Positions 41,552 to 50,230 of a DNA stretch of 64,000 nucleotides are shown here, piece by piece (the first letter of the stretch is position 1; every line of letters starts with the position of its first letter). The notes below the pieces were generated by a model. It made no database searches. It was not told the DNA's origin and saw only the letters and a program-made list of their open reading frames with translations. The stretch is from Flavobacterium suncheonense GH29-5 = DSM 17707 (GTDB taxonomy: Bacteria > Bacteroidota > Bacteroidia > Flavobacteriales > Flavobacteriaceae): contig NZ_KE387020.1 of the NCBI RefSeq assembly GCF_000430025.1, forward strand, positions 166,626 through 230,625, read 5' to 3'. The position numbers and the translations under genes were made by a program.

Positions 41552-41584
41552 AAAGTCAGCTTAGTAAATTAGGCTGATTTTTTT
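41552..41584 (+). terminator. Terminator of the SDR gene
   Basis: Stem TCAGCTTAG/TTAGGCTGA with G-U pairing and a T-run about 30 bp after the stop. Confidence 0.7.
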
Positions 41585-41730
41585 GTTTGAAAATATCACA
41601 AATAAAATATCCGTAAGGCATTTTGCCTAAATTATCAGCAGTACAAGGCTGTTATGGCAATTGAAAACTGCGACTGTAAACAGTGACTTCTTTCTTTGTG
41701 CGATTTGTTAACAAATAACATTTTCATAAA

Positions 41731-41765
41731 CCATAATAAATTGTATTTTTACGCTTCAAAATTTG
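41731..41765 (+). promoter_or_regulatory. Putative parA promoter region
   Basis: TATTTTTA within 41745-41756, preceding the parA ATG by about 22 bp, resembles the TAnnTTTG -7 box with one mismatch; an upstream TTG cannot be assigned with confidence. Confidence 0.35.
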
Positions 41766-41775
41766 TAAAGACAAA

Positions 41776-42543
41776 ATGGGTAAAATCATTGCTATAGCCA
41801 ATCAGAAAGGTGGCGTTGGAAAAACTACGACTTCCGTTAATTTAGCGGCCGCTTTAGGTGTTTTAGAAAAAAAAGTTTTATTGATTGATGCTGATCCTCA
41901 GGCCAATGCGTCTTCCGGGTTAGGAATCGATGTAGAAGCTGTTGAAATCGGCACCTATCAGATTCTGGAACACAGCAATACACCCGACGAAGCAACCATT
42001 CAGTGTTCCGCGCCGAACGTTTCGGTGATTCCGGCACACATCGACCTGGTGGCTATCGAAATTGAACTGGTAGACAAAGAAAACCGCGAGTACATGCTGA
42101 AACAAGCCTTGGAAAGCATAAAAGACAAATACGACTACATCATCATCGACTGCGCCCCATCGTTAGGATTATTGACCTTGAACGCTTTAACCGCAGCCGA
42201 TTCGGTAGTAATTCCGATTCAGTGCGAGTATTTCGCATTGGAAGGATTAGGAAAACTCCTGAACACCATCAAAAGTGTACAGAAAATCCACAATCCGGAA
42301 CTGGACATCGAAGGTTTGTTGCTAACGATGTACGATTCGCGTTTGCGATTGTCGAATCAGGTGGTGGAAGAAGTGCAGAAGCATTTCAACAATATGGTTT
42401 TCGATACCATCATCCAGAGAAATATCAAGTTGAGCGAAGCTCCGAGTTTCGGGGAAAGCATCATCAATTACGACGCGACCAGCAAAGGCGCTTCAAATTA
42501 TCTGAATCTGGCAGAAGAGATTATCAAGAAAAACAGCAAGTAA
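41776..42543 (+). CDS. parA: Chromosome partitioning ATPase ParA
   Basis: 255 residues. Deviant Walker A KGGVGKTTT starts at residue 10, then LLIDADPQANASSGLG and DCAPSLGLLTLNALTAADSVVIPIQCEYFALEGL, typical of Soj/ParA. The protein has no N-terminal HTH, as chromosomal ParA lacks one. With ParB it moves the origin region during chromosome segregation. It is the first gene of a conserved Flavobacteriia operon and lies 6 bp before parB. Confidence 0.97.
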   Translation: MGKIIAIANQKGGVGKTTTSVNLAAALGVLEKKVLLIDADPQANASSGLGIDVEAVEIGTYQILEHSNTPDEATIQCSAPNVSVIPAHIDLVAIEIELVDKENREYMLKQALESIKDKYDYIIIDCAPSLGLLTLNALTAADSVVIPIQCEYFALEGLGKLLNTIKSVQKIHNPELDIEGLLLTMYDSRLRLSNQVVEEVQKHFNNMVFDTIIQRNIKLSEAPSFGESIINYDATSKGASNYLNLAEEIIKKNSK

Positions 42544-42549
42544 TAGTGT

Positions 42550-43449
42550 ATGACTAAAGTGGTAAAAAAACAGGCGTTAGGAAGAGGATTATCAGCATTA
42601 TTAAAAGATCCGGAAAACGATATCAAATCGGTTGAAGATAAAAATGCAGACAAAGTAGTCGGCAATATTATCGAGCTGGAAATTGATGCGATTGAAATCA
42701 ACCCGTTTCAGCCGAGAACCAATTTTAACGAGGAATCGTTACAGGAATTGGCGTCTTCCATTCGCGAATTAGGCGTAATTCAGCCAATTACCGTACGAAA
42801 AACCGATTTTAACAAATACCAGTTAATCTCCGGAGAACGCCGTTTGCGCGCTTCCAAATTGGTGGGATTAACCACGATTCCGGCATACATCCGCTTGGCC
42901 AACGATAACGACTCGTTAGTGATGGCTTTGGTGGAAAACATCCAACGTCATGACTTAGATCCCATCGAAATTGCTTTGTCCTACCAACGTTTGATTGACG
43001 AAATCCAGTTAACGCAAGAACAGATGAGCGAGCGCGTGGGCAAAAAACGCTCTACGATTGCCAACTATTTGCGTTTGTTAAAGTTAGACCCGATTATCCA
43101 GACCGGAATCCGCGACGGATTTATCACTATGGGCCACGGCCGTGCGATTATCAATGTGGAAGACCTTGACGTACAGACCGATATTTACCAGAAAATCGTA
43201 AGCCAGAATCTTTCCGTGCGCGAAACCGAGGCTTTGGTGAAATCGTACCAGGACAGTTTAAAACCGGCTCCTGCCAAGGCTCCGAAAGGAGCTTCTTTTG
43301 AAGTGAGTTCCGACAAGAAAAAAGCCATTACCGATTTCTTCGGTGCAAAAGTAGACGTAAAAGTAGCCGGAAACGGAAAAGGGAAAATTACAATTCCGTT
43401 CCATTCTGAAGAAGATTTCAACCGAATCATTAAACTAATTAACGGATAG
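42550..43449 (+). CDS. parB: Chromosome partitioning protein ParB
   Basis: 299 residues. It has the N-terminal CTPase domain with GERRLRASKL (arginine patch) and ENIQRHDLDPIEIALSYQRLIDE, a central HTH (TQEQMSERVGKKRSTIANYLRLLKL), GHGRAIINVED, and a C-terminal dimer domain. It binds parS sites near the origin and slides along DNA. No parS match is seen in this window. The stop codon overlaps the GTG of the next gene. Confidence 0.97.
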   Translation: MTKVVKKQALGRGLSALLKDPENDIKSVEDKNADKVVGNIIELEIDAIEINPFQPRTNFNEESLQELASSIRELGVIQPITVRKTDFNKYQLISGERRLRASKLVGLTTIPAYIRLANDNDSLVMALVENIQRHDLDPIEIALSYQRLIDEIQLTQEQMSERVGKKRSTIANYLRLLKLDPIIQTGIRDGFITMGHGRAIINVEDLDVQTDIYQKIVSQNLSVRETEALVKSYQDSLKPAPAKAPKGASFEVSSDKKKAITDFFGAKVDVKVAGNGKGKITIPFHSEEDFNRIIKLING

Positions 43450-44009
43450 TGCTAAGAATCCTTTTCATATTGTTTTTTACATTTTGCGGCAGCCAATCTA
43501 TTTTTTCTCAGGAAGAACTGAAACTGACCGTACGGGATTCGGTAAAAAACGAAAAAAACAATGTTCTGGCACCTTCTAAAGCCGCGTTCTATTCTGCGGT
43601 TTTACCCGGTTTAGGACAGGCCTACAATAAGAAATACTGGAAAATTCCCATTGTCTATGCCGGATTGGGAACGGGAATCTATTTTTATGCCGACAACAAC
43701 AAGAAATACCACCGTTTTCGCGACGAATACAAAAAACGCTTAAACGGTACAAGCGATTCCAACGATCCGTATTTCGGGAATCTGGACAACAGCCGAATAA
43801 TCGACGGACAGAAATTCTACCAGAGAAACCGCGATTTATCGGTATTGGTTACCGCGGCAATTTACATTTTAAATATTGTTGATGCTAACGTAGATGCGCA
43901 TTTAATGCAATTCAATGTCAATGAAAACCTTTCGCTGAAACCGGATTTGTACCAAAATGAAATGGATTACAAACACAATATCGGCTTAACACTGAATTAC
44001 AATTTTTAA
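43449..44009 (+). CDS. DUF5683 domain-containing protein
   Basis: 186 residues, starting at a GTG that overlaps the parB stop by one base. Signal peptide (MLRILFILFFTFCGSQSIFS) and the core APSKAAFYSAVLPGLGQAYNKKYWKIPIVYAGLGTGIYFYADNN, which is DUF5683. The family has two or three hydrophobic stretches and is usual in the parAB-dapB-lepB operon of Flavobacteriia. Function is unknown. Confidence 0.9.
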   Translation: MLRILFILFFTFCGSQSIFSQEELKLTVRDSVKNEKNNVLAPSKAAFYSAVLPGLGQAYNKKYWKIPIVYAGLGTGIYFYADNNKKYHRFRDEYKKRLNGTSDSNDPYFGNLDNSRIIDGQKFYQRNRDLSVLVTAAIYILNIVDANVDAHLMQFNVNENLSLKPDLYQNEMDYKHNIGLTLNYNF

Positions 44010-44011
44010 GC

Positions 44012-44728
44012 ATGAAAATAGCACTTTTGGGATACGGAAAAATGGGCAAAGTAATCGAGCGCATTGCCTTGGAAAGAGGACATGAAATCGTGCTGAGAAA
44101 AGACCACGATTCGGACTACACCGGCTTGGAAAATGCCGATGTAGCTATTGATTTCAGTGTCCCAACGGCAGCGGTCAGTAACATTTCGACTTGTTTTGCT
44201 ACTAATATTCCTGTAGTGAGCGGTACAACCGGATGGCTGGAACATTATGAAGAAATGGTTGCTCTGTGCAAAGAGAAAAACGGCGGTTTCATTTACGCTT
44301 CCAATTTCAGTTTAGGCGTAAACATTTTCTTTGAACTGAACAGTTATCTGGCCAAAATGATGGCCAATTTAGAACAATACACCGTTTCCATGGAGGAAAT
44401 CCATCACACGCAAAAACTGGATGCGCCAAGCGGAACGGCTATTTCATTGGCTAACGGTATTATTGCCAATTCGGCCTACACCAACTGGACTTTGGAAGAG
44501 GCCAAAGCAAACGAAATTCACATTGAAGCCAAACGCATCGAAAACGTACCGGGAACGCACAGTGTTTTCTACGATTCGGAAGTCGATCAGATTGAAATCA
44601 AACACACTGCCCACAGTCGGGAAGGATTTGCCTTAGGCGCTGTGATTGCAGCAGAATGGCTTCAGGGTAAAAAAGGAACATTTACAATGAAAGACGTTTT
44701 GAATATCGGCAGTTCGGTTATGCGTTAA
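44012..44728 (+). CDS. dapB: 4-hydroxy-tetrahydrodipicolinate reductase
   Basis: 238 residues. N-terminal GYGKMGKVIERIALERGHEI (NAD(P)H-binding), VAIDFSVPTAAVSNI, GTTGW, ASNFSLGVNIFF, the EIHHTQKLDAPSGTA substrate motif, and the C-terminal REGFALGAVIAAEWL. It makes tetrahydrodipicolinate for lysine and diaminopimelate synthesis. Part of the parA-parB-DUF5683-dapB-lepB operon, 2 bp after the DUF5683 stop. Confidence 0.96.
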   Translation: MKIALLGYGKMGKVIERIALERGHEIVLRKDHDSDYTGLENADVAIDFSVPTAAVSNISTCFATNIPVVSGTTGWLEHYEEMVALCKEKNGGFIYASNFSLGVNIFFELNSYLAKMMANLEQYTVSMEEIHHTQKLDAPSGTAISLANGIIANSAYTNWTLEEAKANEIHIEAKRIENVPGTHSVFYDSEVDQIEIKHTAHSREGFALGAVIAAEWLQGKKGTFTMKDVLNIGSSVMR

Positions 44729-44800
44729 TTCGCTTATTCGAATTGTCAAATTAAAAAAGTATCAGAGTATCAAATAAACAAATTACCAAATAAACACATT

Positions 44801-46489
44801 ATGACACTAATTCAATGGTTTATCTTTTTCCTAATTATTCAGATAGTACATTATTTAGGAACGTGGAAATTATATGAAAAAGCGGGAAGAAAGTCATGGG
44901 AAGCCGCCATTCCGGTGTACAATGCCATTGTATTGATGAAAATCATCGACCGCCCGACCTGGTGGACGGTTTTGCTTTTCATTCCGATTGTCAATCTGAT
45001 GATGTTCCCTGTAATTTGGGTGGAAACCTTACGCGCTTTTGGCAAAAAATCTACGACCGATACGATTTTAGGCGTGGTAACACTTGGTTTTTATCTCTAC
45101 TATATCAATTATACGCAGGACGTTACCCACATTCCGAACAAAAATGCGATTCCTAAAGAAAATACAGTTAGTTCTTTACTTTTTGCTTTGGTGGTAGCGA
45201 CATTGGTTCATACCTATTTCATGCAACCATACACCATTCCAACTTCGTCCCTGGAGAAATCGTTATTGGTTGGGGATTTCCTTTTCGTAAGCAAATTCCA
45301 TTACGGTGCCAGAACACCAATGACAACAGTGGCCGCTCCGATGGTGCACGATACGATTCCGGTTTTAGGCACAAAATCCTATTCTAAATTCCCGCAATTG
45401 CCATATTTCCGTTTTCCGGGCATGCAGCAAATTGAGCGTAACGACATAGTTGTGTTTAACTGGCCGGCCGATACGGTTTACCAGTTTTTTGACCGCTCCG
45501 GAAGAAGAGCCGACAAGCCTATCGACAAAAAATCCAATTACGTAAAACGCTGTGTGGGGATTCCGGGGGATAACCTTTCCATCAAAGACGGCGTGGTGAT
45601 GATTAACAATGTACCGTTACAGCTACACGACAGACAAAAACTGCAATACTTCTATACTGTAAAGTTAAAAAACGATTTTATGGTAGATATTCTTAATGAA
45701 AACAAACTCAACGAATATCAACCATTCTATACAATTCCAACTTCTATCTGGAATAAGCCTGAAATCAAAAATTATTTAACAAGCGGAATTAATTCTGCGA
45801 AATTAGAAGAGGTTTATAAAGATAGTACACTTACAACAGTGAGTGGTTATATAAACAATACTGATTATGAAAAACTAGGAATGGATGTTTCTAGAAGAAT
45901 AGCCAATGTAAATTTGACTGAAGATTTAGCTCAGAAATTAAAGTCTGACTCACGAGTTGAAAGCATTGAATTACTTATTCATACTGACGAAGGAAAAAGA
46001 ATCTTCCCGCACACCAAACCCTGGACGCAGGACAACATGGGTCCAATATACATCCCGGAAGCCGGAAAAACAGTGGAACTGAACAGCGAAACCCTGCCGT
46101 TCTACAAAAGAATCATTACCGATTACGAGCATAACGATTTGAAAGTGACCGGTAACGAAATCCGTATCAACGGACAAATCGCCACAAATTACACCTTCAA
46201 ACAGAATTATTATTGGATGATGGGAGATAACCGCCATAACTCGGAAGATTCCCGTTACTGGGGTTTTGTACCGGCCGATCATATCGTCGGAAAACCGGTA
46301 TTCATCTGGATGAGTTTAGATCAAAATATTCCGTGGAGCAAAGCGATTGATAAAATCCGTTGGGAGCGATTGTTTACTACCGTTGGGGGCGACGGGCAAC
46401 CGGTTTCGTATTTCAAATATTTCTTATTAGCGCTTTTGGGTTGGTATGGATATAGTTTTTTCAAAAAAAGAAAAGCGAAAACAAGTTAA
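44801..46489 (+). CDS. lepB: Signal peptidase I, with N-terminal extension and internal insertion
   Basis: 562 residues, much longer than E. coli LepB. An N-terminal membrane part (about 1-130, DUF5684-like) precedes the catalytic core. The serine is S150 in IPTSSLEKSLLVGD, the general base K249 in YVKRCVGIPGD, and the GDNRHNSEDSRYWGFVP box follows. Residues about 280-400 (45640-46000) form an insertion unusual for the family, and this stretch is markedly more AT-rich than the rest of the gene. It cleaves signal peptides of exported proteins at the inner membrane. Confidence 0.95.
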   Translation: MTLIQWFIFFLIIQIVHYLGTWKLYEKAGRKSWEAAIPVYNAIVLMKIIDRPTWWTVLLFIPIVNLMMFPVIWVETLRAFGKKSTTDTILGVVTLGFYLYYINYTQDVTHIPNKNAIPKENTVSSLLFALVVATLVHTYFMQPYTIPTSSLEKSLLVGDFLFVSKFHYGARTPMTTVAAPMVHDTIPVLGTKSYSKFPQLPYFRFPGMQQIERNDIVVFNWPADTVYQFFDRSGRRADKPIDKKSNYVKRCVGIPGDNLSIKDGVVMINNVPLQLHDRQKLQYFYTVKLKNDFMVDILNENKLNEYQPFYTIPTSIWNKPEIKNYLTSGINSAKLEEVYKDSTLTTVSGYINNTDYEKLGMDVSRRIANVNLTEDLAQKLKSDSRVESIELLIHTDEGKRIFPHTKPWTQDNMGPIYIPEAGKTVELNSETLPFYKRIITDYEHNDLKVTGNEIRINGQIATNYTFKQNYYWMMGDNRHNSEDSRYWGFVPADHIVGKPVFIWMSLDQNIPWSKAIDKIRWERLFTTVGGDGQPVSYFKYFLLALLGWYGYSFFKKRKAKTS

Positions 46490-46527
46490 TTTGACTATTT
46501 GTTAATTTGGTTATTTAAGGTCAGAGA

Positions 46528-46907
46528 ATGTATGTTTTTTCATTTGAGAAATTAGAAGTCTGGATTGAAGCCAAGGAGTTTTCAAAAGCAATTTATCTGA
46601 TAACCTCAAAATTTCCTGAAACTGAAAAATTTGGTTTAGTTGCGCAACTTCGCAGAGCATCCGTTTCTGTTTGCTCAAATATTGCAGAAGGTTCTGCCAG
46701 AAAAAGTTTTAAAGATAAAGCACATTTTTCAACCATGTCTTTTAGTTCTGCAGTTGAAATACTAAATCAGCTAATCATTTCCTACGAGTTAAAATTTATT
46801 ACTAAAAAAGATATTCTGATTTACGAAAAAACCTGGAAAGCATCACCAACAAACTGAACGCATTGCGCAATTATCAAATCGAAAAATCATCGGAAGTAAC
46901 CAAATAA
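46528..46907 (+). pseudogene. Four helix bundle (23S rRNA intervening sequence-type) protein with a frameshifted C-terminus
   Basis: The first frame (46528-46857) gives 109 residues: FEKLEVWIEAKEFSKAIYLITSKFPETEKFGLVAQLRRASVSVCSNIAEGSARKS, the typical four helix bundle/IVP family. It ends EKTWKASPTN, whereas the family usually ends with ITNKLNALRN. Exactly that sequence (ITNKLNALRNYQIEKSSEVTK) is present in the next frame from 46842 to 46907. A single-base deletion near 46838-46842 would explain this. The gene interrupts the otherwise conserved lepB-wbqC order. Confidence 0.75.
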
Positions 46908-46928
46908 CCAAATCCACAAATTACCAAA

Positions 46929-47540
46929 ATGAATATCCTCATACATCCCACTTATTTTCCTTCCATCAGTCATTTTGTAGCGATGGTAAAGGCCGATTCG
47001 ATTACGTTTGAAACGGAAGACAACTTCCAGAAGCAGACCAATCGCAACCGGATGTATATTTATTCGCCCAACGGCATTCAAATGCTGAATATTCCCCTGA
47101 AACACAGTAAGGAAGCACATCAGAAATTTAAAGATGTCCGCATTGAAAACGCTTTCGACTGGCAGAAAAACCATTTCAAATCGTTGGAAGCGGCTTACCG
47201 AACCTCACCTTTTTTTGAGTATTTTGAAGATGACATCCGTCCGATTTTCGAAAAGAAACAGGAATTCATGATGGATTTGACTTTTCAGACCATGGAAATC
47301 GTAACGGATTGTTTGGGCATGGATTTTCAGTTTGAAAAAACAACAGAATACTTTCACGAAGTGGCCGACAAAACCGATTTTCGCCATTTGGCCAACGGTA
47401 AAAAAGACAACGCTCAGTTTGAACCATACACACAGGTTTTCGAAGAAAAACACGGATTTCTGAACAATCTGAGTATTCTGGATTTGCTTTTTAACGAAGG
47501 ACGTTATGCCTTAGACTATCTGAAAAACCAGACGTTATAA
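46929..47540 (+). CDS. WbqC family protein
   Basis: 203 residues. LIHPTYFPSISHFVAMVKADSITFETEDNFQKQTNRNRMYIYSPNGIQMLNIPLKH is the conserved WbqC opening, and AAYRTSPFFEYFEDDIRPIFEKK and SILDLLFNEG are also conserved. These proteins accompany surface-glycan or lepB operons in Bacteroidota; their activity is unclear. It is the last gene of the parA operon and convergent with the endonuclease-like gene. Confidence 0.9.
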   Translation: MNILIHPTYFPSISHFVAMVKADSITFETEDNFQKQTNRNRMYIYSPNGIQMLNIPLKHSKEAHQKFKDVRIENAFDWQKNHFKSLEAAYRTSPFFEYFEDDIRPIFEKKQEFMMDLTFQTMEIVTDCLGMDFQFEKTTEYFHEVADKTDFRHLANGKKDNAQFEPYTQVFEEKHGFLNNLSILDLLFNEGRYALDYLKNQTL

Positions 47541-47541
47541 A

Positions 47542-48579
47542 TTACTCTTCGTCTTTCAGGCTGATGCGCGACAGTATCGGAAAATGATCGGAATTGACAA
47601 AATTGTCGAAATTTTTAAAACTTTTCACCTCAAAGCGTTTGTCCACTAAAATATAATCGATTCGCGCCGGATAGAATTCGTAATCGTACGTCTTTCCGAA
47701 TCCTTCGCCAGCCTCTTCAAAGGTATCTTTCATATTGCCTTTGATGTTGCGGTAAACATACGAAAATGCGCTGTTGTTCATGTCTCCGCAGATAATCATC
47801 GGATAATGGCATTCTGCTTTGTGCGCTTTGATTAATTCCGATTGCACCTGTTGTTCGGCAAAAGCTTCACTTATACGGCGGAAAATTTTCTTCGATTTTG
47901 CTTCATCAATTTGCTCGTGAATGTCGGGACTGATTCTGGTCGACTGCATGTGAATACTGTACACCCGAATCGTATCGCGACGCATTTTAATATCCGCGAA
48001 AATCACGTTGTTGTTCGAATCGGGAAACTCGATTTCTCCCCGATGAATGATGGGAAATTTTGAAAAAATGGCCTGTCCCGTTCTGATGTTGTCACCCTGC
48101 ATCAGAATGTATTTGTGCTTGTACGCTTCCAGTTTTACATCGGCCGAAGTGGAAAACTCCTGAATACACAAAATGTCCGGATCCTGAGAACCGATAAAAT
48201 CAACGATATCTTCCGGAATGTTCTGTTTGCTCATCCACTCAAAAACGTTGAACAGCCGCACGTTGTAGCTCATTACGGTAAAATCGTCTTCTTCCTCAAT
48301 CAAATCTTTTCCCGAGAATTTATAAAACTTGTTGAAAAAGGTAATCCCGATTAAAAAAACGACTGCCGACAAAAAAAACTGTCTTTTCATCTGAATCAGC
48401 CAATAACAAAGGAAAACAATATTCAGAATTAACATCAGCGGCAGCACGAGTGTGAGAACCGATAAAAACGGGAACATCTTGGGCGCCAGAAAGGGCAACA
48501 AATACGCTATGAACGTCAGGATCGCCAAAACGATATTGAAGAAAAACGCTATTTTATTTAACCAAGATAAATTCTTCAC
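47542..48579 (-). CDS. Endonuclease/exonuclease/phosphatase family membrane protein
   Basis: 345 residues. Three membrane segments (to about residue 85) are followed by an EEP domain: MSYNVRLFN, DILCIQEFS (catalytic Glu), YSIHMQS, ICGDMNNSAFSYVY, and SDHFPI. This metal-dependent domain cleaves phosphodiester or phosphomonoester bonds. The location outside the membrane suggests action on extracellular DNA or lipid head groups, but the substrate is unknown. It is the last gene of the mutL-rhomboid operon. Confidence 0.9.
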   Translation of the reverse strand: MKNLSWLNKIAFFFNIVLAILTFIAYLLPFLAPKMFPFLSVLTLVLPLMLILNIVFLCYWLIQMKRQFFLSAVVFLIGITFFNKFYKFSGKDLIEEEDDFTVMSYNVRLFNVFEWMSKQNIPEDIVDFIGSQDPDILCIQEFSTSADVKLEAYKHKYILMQGDNIRTGQAIFSKFPIIHRGEIEFPDSNNNVIFADIKMRRDTIRVYSIHMQSTRISPDIHEQIDEAKSKKIFRRISEAFAEQQVQSELIKAHKAECHYPMIICGDMNNSAFSYVYRNIKGNMKDTFEEAGEGFGKTYDYEFYPARIDYILVDKRFEVKSFKNFDNFVNSDHFPILSRISLKDEE

Positions 48580-48616
48580 GGATTACCTGCTGTTGCTTTT
48601 ATTTTCGGAAGACAGC

Positions 48617-49480
48617 TTACTGCTCCTTCCCTACTTTAAACAAAAATTCCTTCTCTTCTTTCGTCAGGCTGTCGTAGCCGGATTTACTGATTTTATCCAG
48701 AATTTCGTCAATTTGTTGTTGTGTAAAATCCTTTTGCGGTTTCGGTTGGTTTTTGGGCTGCTGCGTCACGTTTTTGTGAACCTTTTTAAACGGCGTAGCT
48801 TTTCGGGGGCGGAACAAAGTAACGAAATAATCGATAATTTTCGACACGGGTTTGCTCAAATCAGTACCGTTTTGCAATAATCGGATGTATAAAAACCCGA
48901 ACAGCGCACCGCCCAAATGTGCCAAATGACCGCCGGTATTGCTTATCGGAACCTGAATCAGATCTAAAACCAATAAAACGAGTGCGATATGCCAAAGTTT
49001 TACGTTTCCAATCAGCAACAAACGGATTTCCGACAAGGGCGAATAGGTGGCCGAAGCGATCAAAACCGCCATGATTGCACCGGAAGCACCCACTAAAATC
49101 GTATTATTCTGGAAAAACAAATCCGTCAGGACAAAAACAACACCTGCAAAAATGCCGCCTAACAGATACAACCCGAAAAACTGTTTTTGGGTAAAATACG
49201 TTAAAAACAAACGGCTAGTGAAATTCAGCACTATCATGTTAAACAGCAAATGCCAAAAATCGGCGTGCAAAAAAGCATAGGTAATAAACGTCCAGGGCTT
49301 AACCGCAAACTCTGATGCAACAGAGGAAAGACTCAGCCAGCCTAACAAAAACTGAAACGCATCCGGAGCAAAAGACCGCAACACAAAAAAAGGCAGCGCA
49401 ATCCCCACATTCCAGAAAATGAGTCGTTGTGTAATCCCGCCCGTGCGGTATTGCATTTTTAAATCGTCTATGACATTCAT
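48617..49480 (-). CDS. Rhomboid family intramembrane serine protease
   Basis: 287 residues with six or seven membrane segments. The catalytic serine is S133 in GASGAI and the histidine H188 in GHLAHLGGALFG; the upstream WTFITYAFLHADFWHLLFNM segment is the oxyanion part. A cytosolic tail (from about 225) ends with a helix DEILDKISKSGYDSLTKEEKEFLFK, the DUF6576-type segment common in Bacteroidota. It lies 3 bp after a second rhomboid gene. Confidence 0.93.
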   Translation of the reverse strand: MNVIDDLKMQYRTGGITQRLIFWNVGIALPFFVLRSFAPDAFQFLLGWLSLSSVASEFAVKPWTFITYAFLHADFWHLLFNMIVLNFTSRLFLTYFTQKQFFGLYLLGGIFAGVVFVLTDLFFQNNTILVGASGAIMAVLIASATYSPLSEIRLLLIGNVKLWHIALVLLVLDLIQVPISNTGGHLAHLGGALFGFLYIRLLQNGTDLSKPVSKIIDYFVTLFRPRKATPFKKVHKNVTQQPKNQPKPQKDFTQQQIDEILDKISKSGYDSLTKEEKEFLFKVGKEQ

Positions 49481-49483
49481 ATC

Positions 49484-50230
49484 CTAATCCCAACGATTTT
49501 GGTTAAACTGATTCTTTTTCCAGTACCACATCATGATAAAACCGATAATCGCACCACCGATATGCGCGAAATGGGCAATACCGCTCGCTCCGCCAAAAAT
49601 GGATTTCCCGGTAAGTCCCAAATACAAATCCAACAGCAATAAGCCCGGTACAAAATATTTGGCTTTTACGGGAACCGGAATAAACATCAAGGCTAATTCT
49701 GCATTTGGAAACATAAAAGCGAAGGCCACCAAAAGGCCGTAAATAGCTCCGGATGCCCCTACTGCAGGTGTTAAATAGCTTTGCATAAAAGAGGTGAAAT
49801 CAAACTCAGAAAAGAAATCCTGCCAACGAGTATCAAATTTTCCTTCAGCAATCGTAGCCATAATTTCATTCTCCTTAAATCCATTTTCAACCAGTAAATC
49901 AAGCCCATGGTGAAACTGAAAGTAATTAACAGCCGTATGCAAAGCTGCTGCACCCAATCCGCAGGATATATAGAAAAAGAGAAATTTCTTACCACCCCAA
50001 AAATGTTCCAAAGCACTTCCAAAGGAAAATAACGCAAACATATTGAAAAAAATATGCATAATACCTCCATGCATAAACATGTGCGTTAACGGTTGCCATA
50101 ACTTGAAATTAGGATTTTCAAAATAAAACAATGCTAAAAAATCTCCAGCTGCAGGCACTAGTATCGAACCCACAAAAAAGATTACATTGATAATAATCAA
50201 ATGCTTAACAGTTTCGGTCATGTTCATCAT
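49484..50230 (-). CDS. Rhomboid family intramembrane serine protease
   Basis: 248 residues, six or seven membrane segments. Catalytic S160 is in GASGAI and H223 in FAHIGG; WQPLTHMFMHGGIMHIFFNMFALFSFG is the usual TM2 region. It overlaps the mutL stop by 4 bp (ATGA type) and is followed after 3 bp by another rhomboid. The N-terminal half of the gene is more AT-rich than its second half. The tandem pair may have divided targets or form a common assembly. Confidence 0.93.
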   Translation of the reverse strand: MMNMTETVKHLIIINVIFFVGSILVPAAGDFLALFYFENPNFKLWQPLTHMFMHGGIMHIFFNMFALFSFGSALEHFWGGKKFLFFYISCGLGAAALHTAVNYFQFHHGLDLLVENGFKENEIMATIAEGKFDTRWQDFFSEFDFTSFMQSYLTPAVGASGAIYGLLVAFAFMFPNAELALMFIPVPVKAKYFVPGLLLLDLYLGLTGKSIFGGASGIAHFAHIGGAIIGFIMMWYWKKNQFNQNRWD

